Source of the DNA: Candidatus Kapaibacterium sp.
GTDB taxonomy: Bacteria; Bacteroidota; Ignavibacteria; Kapaibacteriales; UBA2268
Length of the DNA: 8,892 nucleotides
Assembly (NCBI GenBank): GCA_028691175.1
Contig: JAQUZU010000004.1
Span: 1-8,892 of the forward strand
Reading direction: 5' to 3'
Shown here: positions 1-5,519 of the stretch, in pieces
Position numbering within the stretch: position 1 is the stretch's first letter
How the letters are laid out: every line of letters begins with the position of its first letter
The notes under the pieces: generated by a model
Database searches by the model: none
The model's input: the letters and a program-made list of their open reading frames with translations, nothing else
What the model was told of the DNA's origin: nothing
Translations under genes and position numbers: made by a program

Positions 1-51
1 CCCGACACATGGATTTTCAGTCCATTGCTCTACCAACTGAGCTACCTGACC
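1..51 (-). tRNA. tRNA-Phe (anticodon GAA), 3' part cut off by the window edge
   Basis: Read on the minus strand from 51 down, the sequence folds as a tRNA. It has a 7-nt 5' acceptor strand (GGTCAGG), T8-A9, a D stem GCTC/GAGC around an AGTTGGTA loop, and an anticodon stem ATGGA/TCCAT around the loop CTGAAAA. Loop positions 34-36 are GAA, which reads Phe codons. A GTGTC variable region follows, and the first three bases of the T stem (GGG) are the last visible. The rest of the T arm and the 3' acceptor strand lie left of the window. It lies 71 bp downstream of the GH57 gene on the same strand, but has its own consensus promoter. Confidence 0.96.
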
Positions 52-84
52 ATTTGACTAATTGCTATCTCAAATAACAGAATA

Positions 85-115
85 CAAATATATGATTTTT
101 CCGGATAATTACAAA
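85..115 (-). promoter_or_regulatory. Bacteroidota-type promoter of tRNA-Phe (-33 TTTG, -7 TAnnTTTG)
   Basis: On the minus strand TTTG (115-112) is followed after exactly 19 bp by TATATTTG (92-85). This matches the -33/-7 consensus known for the primary sigma factor of Bacteroidota. Initiation about 5-7 nt past the -7 box would leave a leader of roughly 25-30 nt before the tRNA 5' end at 51. The 52-122 spacer shows no hairpin terminator for the upstream GH57 gene, so GH57 transcripts may also run into the tRNA. Confidence 0.75.
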
Positions 116-122
116 GACTTTT

Positions 123-2183
123 TTATATTTTTTTGCATATTTTCGCTACAAATTTGCCGGAAACGCTGGATTCATTATAATGTGTAGTAAAGTCTATTTC
201 GCAACTTTCATTCTCGCAAATATCATCTAACTGTTTCATTATAAAGTACTTACTTGATTTACTCGCAAAAACGAACCCCTCCGAAGTTTTGTCTTCGAAT
301 TCAATTTTCTGCGGCATAATTTTCCACATATAGAAATTTACGCCAAGTTTTTGCTTCAAAATAATTTCGTAATCCGGCTCCGTATCTTTCCTAAGTGATA
401 CGCGTAAATACATGCAATTATCGGAATTAGCAAAATCGATTTCTTCTATTATCTCGCCTACTTTATGCATAGAACTTTGGTTCGCAGTCGGAAAAAACTT
501 TGCAGAATTTTTCCAGACATCGTCATTATCCCAGCCATGCAAATCTAAAATATCAACCATCTGTGTCGCTTGCGAAAAAGTTTGCTTGCTCGCCGCTGCG
601 TTTATCGGATGCAACAACTCTTCCGGCGGATTAATCTTGAGAAGTTCGTAAATTTTCGTCAAATACCACCTGAAAAGTACGTCAAAATCGAATTTATTCG
701 GTGCCCAATGCTTATCGCCATACCACCAGAACCAGTCCGATGCTTCCGCAATATACATTAGATCCCATAGTATTGCTTTATCGCTTTCCTTAAACTTATC
801 TATATTGTTTTTCAAGGCATTACGCGCTTTACTTAACATACTCCACGCAATTCGATGCTCTTTATGCCCCGCCCAAATTTCAAAGTCGGCATTAATCCAC
901 GAGCCGGCCTGAACATGCGAAATTTCCGGCACATGCGGCGAGAATTTTCCGTAAACATCTCGAAAAAGAACGGTTTCCACCTCGTCGCTATCTTCTAAAT
1001 TTTTAAAGAGGATACGAAGGAAATCCACACCGTTGTTTTTATAATATTCCCAACAATTTTCTCCATCTAAAATAATTGGCACAACAGCATAATCTAATGC
1101 GTCTTCGCCACATTTTTCTACAATTTGCCCGCGAATATTTATTAACTTCTGCATAAAGTCGTTGGCGGCATCATTCGGATTCCAGCCTGAATATTGAAAT
1201 CCGATTGCGTCTGACAAACTATGATCGCGGAAAAAGACAGTGATATCTCCGCCCTCTGCATGATACTTAATCGGAAAATATTTATACTCGTTGCGATATT
1301 TTTCCTTCATCGATTTTTTTAGCACGAGTTCATCTGACGCAACCCAGCCAATACCGCTATCTATCATAATTTTCAAGGCTTTATCCGAGATCGATCCCTC
1401 GGAAGGCCACATTCCTTTCGGAGTTTCCTTGAAATTTTCTACGAAAAAATCTTTCGATAAATTAATTTGCGCTGCGGCATCTTCAGGATAATTAAACAAA
1501 TTTTCCGGCAACTCGGCATTCGGCATCGCCTCGAGCATTGCACATGAATCACAAAGCAACGGTAAAATCGGATGATTATACGGCGAAACACTGATTTCTA
1601 ACTGTCCTAAGTCTTTGAGTCTGTTTAAGTTACTTTTCACACTTGATAAAATATCGAGATGTAAATCCAGAATCATTTTTTTATCGATTGCAGTAAAGCC
1701 GCTTCCCTGCCTGAAAAGTCGCTTTACAGCAGGGTTTTCGCGCGAAAGCATGCCTACCCACGTCAAATTATACCATACCTGCAAATCTATAATATCTTGA
1801 TTGCTAAGTTCTTTATTTTCTAAAGACATAGTATACAATCGTTGATAATCCGGATACGGATTGATCATATTTTCGACATTACAAAGGAAAAACAAATGCA
1901 AAACCTTCGCTTTTTCATCAGCGGACATTTCGGTCGGATCCTTTAAAGTCAATTCTTGGATAACATCGCTAACACCATTAAAAATATAGTCGTTAAGTTG
2001 TCTCCACATCGATGGGACTATATTGATTGTCTGGCGCAATTTTGGAAATTCGTAAAAAAGTTCCGGCAAATCTTTGTAATCTTTTACTCCGTGCAAGCGA
2101 GTCCATGGCAGGATAAATTCGCCGTCTTTCCGATAAAACGGTTGATGAAAGTGCCACATCATGGCAATTTTTATTTTTTTCAT
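123..2183 (-). CDS. Glycoside hydrolase family 57 protein (alpha-amylase / alpha-glucan-acting type)
   Basis: 686 residues, with no signal peptide or membrane segment, so probably cytoplasmic. The N-terminus carries the GH57 hallmark HFHQP (residues 11-15), then LPWTRLHGVKDY. Other GH57 conserved regions follow: LEISVSPYNHPILPLL (195-210); GMWPSEGS (257-264), where E262 is the likely nucleophile; FFRDHSLSD (317-325); and LDGENCWEYY (372-381), where D373 is the likely acid/base by analogy with D-x-E motifs in other GH57 enzymes. The catalytic (beta/alpha)7-type domain and helical part should fill roughly 1-520. The last ~100 residues look beta-rich and I do not recognise them. GH57 enzymes act on alpha-1,4/1,6 glucans (amylase, glucanotransferase, branching, amylopullulanase); the exact activity cannot be read here. 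The ATG is supported by GGAGAGG (2189-2195) 5 nt upstream. It is divergent from a phosphofructokinase, which suggests a glycogen or maltodextrin catabolic role. Confidence 0.94.
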   Translation of the reverse strand: MKKIKIAMMWHFHQPFYRKDGEFILPWTRLHGVKDYKDLPELFYEFPKLRQTINIVPSMWRQLNDYIFNGVSDVIQELTLKDPTEMSADEKAKVLHLFFLCNVENMINPYPDYQRLYTMSLENKELSNQDIIDLQVWYNLTWVGMLSRENPAVKRLFRQGSGFTAIDKKMILDLHLDILSSVKSNLNRLKDLGQLEISVSPYNHPILPLLCDSCAMLEAMPNAELPENLFNYPEDAAAQINLSKDFFVENFKETPKGMWPSEGSISDKALKIMIDSGIGWVASDELVLKKSMKEKYRNEYKYFPIKYHAEGGDITVFFRDHSLSDAIGFQYSGWNPNDAANDFMQKLINIRGQIVEKCGEDALDYAVVPIILDGENCWEYYKNNGVDFLRILFKNLEDSDEVETVLFRDVYGKFSPHVPEISHVQAGSWINADFEIWAGHKEHRIAWSMLSKARNALKNNIDKFKESDKAILWDLMYIAEASDWFWWYGDKHWAPNKFDFDVLFRWYLTKIYELLKINPPEELLHPINAAASKQTFSQATQMVDILDLHGWDNDDVWKNSAKFFPTANQSSMHKVGEIIEEIDFANSDNCMYLRVSLRKDTEPDYEIILKQKLGVNFYMWKIMPQKIEFEDKTSEGFVFASKSSKYFIMKQLDDICENESCEIDFTTHYNESSVSGKFVAKICKKI

Positions 2184-2333
2184 GTTAGCCTCTCCAAAAT
2201 TGTAGAATATTAATTTACATCAATATTTTGAAAAAAACAAACAAACCTTTTAGTTTTAGCAATATTATCCGATTGCCTACGTCTCAATATATTATAATTT
2301 TTTTGAAAACACATCGAGGTAATACTCTAAAAT
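2184..2333. promoter_or_regulatory. Divergent intergenic region between GH57 and phosphofructokinase genes
   Basis: This 150 bp AT-rich spacer must hold the promoters of both flanking genes. Toward the phosphofructokinase there is a TATAAT box at 2293-2298, but no good -35 at 17 bp, and no exact TAnnTTTG element occurs on either strand. On the GH57 side the only firm signal is the ribosome-binding site at 2189-2195. For the kinase the best site is GAGG at 2316-2319, 14 nt before the ATG, which is too far to be strong. Neither promoter can be placed with confidence. Confidence 0.4.
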
Positions 2334-3545
2334 ATGTCAGAGATAAAAAAAATAGGCATCATCACCAGCGGTGGTGATTGCGGAGGATTAAACGCCGTCA
2401 TTACCGGAGCGGTTCGCATGGCACATCATCACGGCGTAGAAGCCTGTATAATTCCAAACGGTTACGCCGGTTTATATAATTTGAATAATTTTGTTCCACC
2501 GGTAATTACATTCGGAAAAGTTGATAGAATTTATTCCGGAGTTGCCGGCAGCGAAGCCGGACATTCCCGCGTAAAAATCTCGAAAATTCAGGATCCGAAC
2601 AAATATGAAGTCATTAAATCCGGACTGAAAAAACACAATATTGACGGCTTGGTTATCGCCGGCGGCGACGATACCGGATCGGTTGTTGTAGATTTAATTT
2701 CGCAGGGAATTCCGTGCGTGCATGTTCCGAAAACGATGGATCTCGATTTGCAGACTTACTCTGTCGGCGGCGACTCTACAATCAACCGAATTGCTAAATT
2801 TACAAGGGACTTACGCACTACGGGCTTCACGCATAATCGTGCTCTTATAGTCGAAGTTTTTGGCAGATATGCGGGGCATACCGCTTTCCGCGGAGGCATC
2901 GGGGCAGACGCAGATTGCGTCTTAATTCCTGAAATCGAAGTCGATTATAAGGTTGTTTATGAACATTTCAAAAAAACTTATATTGAGAGACTTTTGACAA
3001 GCGACGTTAAAGGTTCTACCTATATTATCGTTGCTGCAGAAGGACTTAAGAATAAATCGGGCGAGTATTTTACCGATTCAAATTCCGGAAAAGACTCTTT
3101 TGGACATCAGAAACTTACGGGGGGCGCGGCTTACATTCGCAAGCAACTCGAGTCGTACATGAAGGACGATCCTGACTGGCCTGCATTTTTGAAAAAAGAG
3201 GGAATTTTCGTCGAAAATATCTATTCCATGCCGGAAATTCGCGAGATCCCGCTCGGTCACTTAGTTAGAGCCGGCGAGACAACTGCATATGATGTTACTT
3301 TCGGCAAGCAAGGTGGCGGAGCGGCTGTACTCCTTTTAAAACAGGGCATTTACGGCGTTACTGTTGTTGGCGTAGAGCACAATGTAGTCTCCTATATTCC
3401 GACAAAAGAAGCGATCAAACAGCGCTATGTCGACATCAATGAAGTTGGATATTACGAGGCTTTGGGCATGTGCTTCGGACGCGAGCCACTCGAATTTACC
3501 CCGAAATTCAAAGAGCACAAAGGCGAAATTCATAGATATATGTAA
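2334..3545 (+). CDS. pfp: Pyrophosphate-dependent 6-phosphofructokinase (PPi-PFK)
   Basis: 403 residues, full length. It phosphorylates fructose 6-phosphate to fructose 1,6-bisphosphate in cytoplasmic glycolysis. The PFK fold motifs run in order: the N-terminal phosphate loop TSGGDCGGLN (11-20); R79 in AGHSR; GGDD (110-113); PKTMDLD (132-138), with catalytic D136 and D138; the GGDSTINR segment (145-152); EVFGR (174-178); PE (199-200); and the fructose-6-phosphate site GHLVRAGE (308-315), with H309 and R312. The phosphoryl donor is inferred from two diagnostic positions: D113 where ATP enzymes have Gly104 (E. coli numbering), and K133 where they have Gly124. Both predict PPi rather than ATP, allowing reversible flux. 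Oddities are Gly17 where GGDxPGxN usually has Pro, and TMDLD in place of TIDND. The start is the first ATG, and its ribosome-binding site is weak. A hairpin terminator follows the stop. Confidence 0.93.
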   Translation: MSEIKKIGIITSGGDCGGLNAVITGAVRMAHHHGVEACIIPNGYAGLYNLNNFVPPVITFGKVDRIYSGVAGSEAGHSRVKISKIQDPNKYEVIKSGLKKHNIDGLVIAGGDDTGSVVVDLISQGIPCVHVPKTMDLDLQTYSVGGDSTINRIAKFTRDLRTTGFTHNRALIVEVFGRYAGHTAFRGGIGADADCVLIPEIEVDYKVVYEHFKKTYIERLLTSDVKGSTYIIVAAEGLKNKSGEYFTDSNSGKDSFGHQKLTGGAAYIRKQLESYMKDDPDWPAFLKKEGIFVENIYSMPEIREIPLGHLVRAGETTAYDVTFGKQGGGAAVLLLKQGIYGVTVVGVEHNVVSYIPTKEAIKQRYVDINEVGYYEALGMCFGREPLEFTPKFKEHKGEIHRYM

Positions 3546-3560
3546 AAAAAGATGCTACTG

Positions 3561-3596
3561 CGAGTTCCTCGACAACATCGAGGAACTTGTATATTT
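3561..3596 (+). terminator. Intrinsic terminator (or attenuator) after the phosphofructokinase gene
   Basis: GTTCCTCGA (3564-3572) and TCGAGGAAC (3578-3586) form a perfect 9-bp stem around a CAACA loop. Three more pairs (A-U, G-U, C-G) extend it to 3561/3589. A T-rich run, TATATTTTT, follows at 3590-3598. It starts 15 bp after the phosphofructokinase stop codon and ends about 30 bp before yraN, so it may also limit read-through into the downstream cluster. Confidence 0.8.
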
Positions 3597-3622
3597 TTCA
3601 AATACTTAACAATTTTGCTTAA

Positions 3623-3976
3623 ATGAATCATACCGCAATCGGCAACAATGGCGAAGAACTCGCATGTAAATACCTTATAAATAAAGGATATAAAATTATC
3701 AGGCGAAATTTTCATTTCGGACGGTACGGCGAGATAGATATAATAAGTGAATTCAATAACACGTTAATATTTATAGAAGTTAAGTATCGAAAATCACTAA
3801 CTTACGGAAGTCCTGTTTGTGCTATTTCGGTAGCGAAACAAAAATCATTGCGAAAAAGTGCAGAAGGCTATTTATATGTAAATAAGATAACCGACAAAGA
3901 TTGCCGCTTTGATCTAATCGCAATTGATGCTTCATCCGGCACACCTAAAATCGAACACATAGAAAACGCAATGTAA
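3623..3976 (+). CDS. yraN: YraN/UPF0102 family protein, predicted PD-(D/E)xK nuclease-like
   Basis: 117 residues, the usual length for UPF0102, a family with a Holliday-junction-resolvase-like fold and no firmly established cellular role. The conserved N-terminal G-x-x-GEELA pattern (residues 7-14) is present, then GEIDII (36-41) and FIEVKYR (50-56). D39, E52 and K54 make up the nuclease-type D-x12-E-x-K signature. A later RFDLIAID segment (95-102) is also typical. The active-site residues are intact, so it could be a functional nuclease, but this is inference from the fold family. No Shine-Dalgarno sequence is visible before the ATG. It is the first gene of a tight plus-strand run with recF (28 bp gap) and dciA, which suggests a DNA-maintenance context. 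Confidence 0.93.
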   Translation: MNHTAIGNNGEELACKYLINKGYKIIRRNFHFGRYGEIDIISEFNNTLIFIEVKYRKSLTYGSPVCAISVAKQKSLRKSAEGYLYVNKITDKDCRFDLIAIDASSGTPKIEHIENAM

Positions 3977-4004
3977 ATCATATCATATCACAGGCATTAA
4001 CACA

Positions 4005-5144
4005 TTGAGAATTAAGACACTTAACCTCAGGAACATCAGAAATCACATTGATAGTGATTTTGAATTTTGCGAATTTCTGAACATACTTTGCGGACAGAAC
4101 GGGGCGGGGAAAACATCTGTTTTGGAGGCAATTGCACTCGCCGGACTTTCCAAGAGTTTTTTGCCGGTTACCGATTCAATACTCACCTACAAAGACGCAG
4201 AGAACTACCGGATCAAACTTAACGCCACAAACGATTTAACTCTTCCCTACTTTGTTTCAATCAATTACAGCAAGACCGAAAAGAAAGAAATTTCAAACAC
4301 TTACGGCGATAACTTAATACCGAAAGACATCATTGGAAAACTGCCGATTGTGGTGCTCAGCCCGGACTATAAAGAAATTACATTCGGCTCGCCTCAGTGC
4401 AGACGAACTTTAATGGACAGAATTCTATCGCAAAGTTTCTCGAACTATCTCGATAACTGGTTGAAATTAAAAAAGATACTGCGTCATAGAAGTATTCTGC
4501 TGGCAAATAATCTGCGAAGGCATGATCTAGATCACTCGCTGCTCGAAGTCTGGACAAATATGCTTATTGAGGTTTCGGCTGAAATTACTTGGCGACGTGC
4601 TAAATTTATAAAGAAATTTGATGAAAAATTTCGCACAATATATGCTGAGATTTCGCAAAACAAAGAAGAAGTCGAGTTAAAATATCGTGCTTTCGGAATA
4701 AAAGACACGTCAAGCAAGGATGATATTTTCCAGGAACTTACGAAGGTTGCTTCATATTATTCGGAAGACGAAATCAGGCGCGGAGTAAATCTTTTTGGCC
4801 CGCAGCGCGACGACCTGAAAATTCTCATCAACGGCGGAATTGCCCGTGATTTTGCTTCGCAGGGACAGCACAAATCGCTATTGATTGCGATAAAATTTGC
4901 AGAATTTCATTTCTTGCATGAAGCACTGAACGAAACACCAATAATCATTTTAGACGATATTTTTTCGGAACTGGATTCCGAGCGGATCGCGCAGGTCTTA
5001 AATCTTGTTAAGTTACATAATGCACAAACATTTATTTCGGTTAATTTCGTAGATTTTCTTGAAAAAATTCAATTGACCGATCGCTACAAAATATTTAATA
5101 TTTTTGACGGAAAAGTAATTTCTGCGGAGGAATTTAATGCGTAA
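4005..5144 (+). CDS. recF: DNA replication/repair protein RecF, TTG start
   Basis: 379 residues, normal for RecF, the SMC/ABC-type ATPase that with RecO and RecR loads RecA at gapped, stalled forks. The start is TTG at 4005, because the translation from there gives the family's N-terminus, MRIKTLNLRNIRNH. Upstream only a weak AGG at 3992-3994 is seen. Domains in order: Walker A GQNGAGKT (30-37); the VVLSPDY region with a following conserved RR-x-x-D (133-138); a central alpha-helical lobe (about 140-260); GPQRDD (265-270), usually GPHRDD; the ABC signature SQGQHKS (285-291); and Walker B IIILDDIFSELD (313-324), with D317/D318. All catalytic elements are intact. The 3' end overlaps dciA by 8 bp, which indicates translational coupling. 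Confidence 0.98.
   Translation: MRIKTLNLRNIRNHIDSDFEFCEFLNILCGQNGAGKTSVLEAIALAGLSKSFLPVTDSILTYKDAENYRIKLNATNDLTLPYFVSINYSKTEKKEISNTYGDNLIPKDIIGKLPIVVLSPDYKEITFGSPQCRRTLMDRILSQSFSNYLDNWLKLKKILRHRSILLANNLRRHDLDHSLLEVWTNMLIEVSAEITWRRAKFIKKFDEKFRTIYAEISQNKEEVELKYRAFGIKDTSSKDDIFQELTKVASYYSEDEIRRGVNLFGPQRDDLKILINGGIARDFASQGQHKSLLIAIKFAEFHFLHEALNETPIIILDDIFSELDSERIAQVLNLVKLHNAQTFISVNFVDFLEKIQLTDRYKIFNIFDGKVISAEEFNA
5126..5130 (+). promoter_or_regulatory. Strong Shine-Dalgarno site of dciA inside the recF 3' end
   Basis: GGAGG lies 6 nt before the dciA ATG (5137) and within recF codons. It is the best plus-strand ribosome-binding site in the window and fixes the dciA start. It supports re-initiation by ribosomes finishing recF. 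Confidence 0.85.
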
Positions 5145-5424
5145 GCATGAAGCAAAAGCTATCGGCGAATTGCTGAAAATCTTTACAAATAAATATAATT
5201 ACGATGATCACTTAACACTTCACAATTTGAAGACGGAGTGGGAAAATATCGCCGGACCGACTATCGCAAAAAATGTCCGTCTCGTCTCCTTCAAAAATAA
5301 TATTCTGCATCTACACACCGAGTCTGCCGTTTGGCGTAATGAATTACTCTATTGCAAGACAGGAATTATCACAAAAATCAACTCGGTTTTCCCGGATTTA
5401 CACCTCGAAGACATTACTTTTTAA
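5137..5424 (+). CDS. dciA: DciA-like protein (DUF721), probable replicative-helicase loader/operator
   Basis: 95 residues, the size expected for the short DUF721/DciA proteins of the Bacteroidota side of the tree. The domain's landmarks are WENIAGPTIAKN (35-46), a beta segment with a hydrophobic ILHLHTES stretch (56-63), VWRNEL (65-70), and an I-x-x-I-N near the C-terminus (78-82). DciA interacts with the replicative helicase DnaB and is the ancestral substitute for DnaC/DnaI-type loaders. That role comes from the family, not from this sequence. The gene overlaps recF by 8 bp and has a strong GGAGG 6 nt upstream. recF-DUF721 adjacency is common in bacteria and supports the call. No convincing terminator follows: only an AT-only imperfect inverted repeat lies at 5416-5445. 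Confidence 0.88.
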   Translation: MRKHEAKAIGELLKIFTNKYNYDDHLTLHNLKTEWENIAGPTIAKNVRLVSFKNNILHLHTESAVWRNELLYCKTGIITKINSVFPDLHLEDITF

Positions 5425-5445
5425 ACTTTACTATATATAAAAAGT

Positions 5446-5476
5446 TATGATTTTTGGCAAAAAATGCGTATTTTTG
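5446..5476 (+). promoter_or_regulatory. Probable Bacteroidota-type promoter of gyrA
   Basis: TATTTTTG at 5469-5476 matches the -7 consensus TAnnTTTG exactly. Exactly 19 bp upstream, 5446-5449 reads TATG, three of four matches to the -33 TTTG. The leader would be about 35-40 nt. The ribosome-binding site is poor (AGGA at 5500-5503, 16 nt before the ATG). The spacer contains short A/T inverted repeats (TTTTTG/CAAAAA around 5451-5463, AAAAAT/ATTTTT around 5460-5475) that might be operator-like, but these could be chance in such AT-rich DNA. Confidence 0.55.
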
Positions 5477-5519
5477 TATTTATATTATTGTAAATAAATA
5501 GGATTAGTAAGTAACACCA

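Noticed and set aside
412..2213. Plus-strand ORFs of about 60-85 codons opposite the GH57 gene
   Set aside because: They lie antisense to a well-conserved coding gene, have no family resemblance or good ribosome sites, and look like chance open frames.
2293..2298. TATAAT as the -10 of a classical sigma-70 promoter for the phosphofructokinase gene
   Set aside because: No acceptable -35 at 16-18 bp, and the other promoters here follow the Bacteroidota pattern. Kept only as a note in the intergenic region.
5416..5445. ACTTTTT/AAAAAGT inverted repeat as a terminator after dciA
   Set aside because: The stem is AT-only with a 16-nt loop, and no U-run follows. It is too weak to call.
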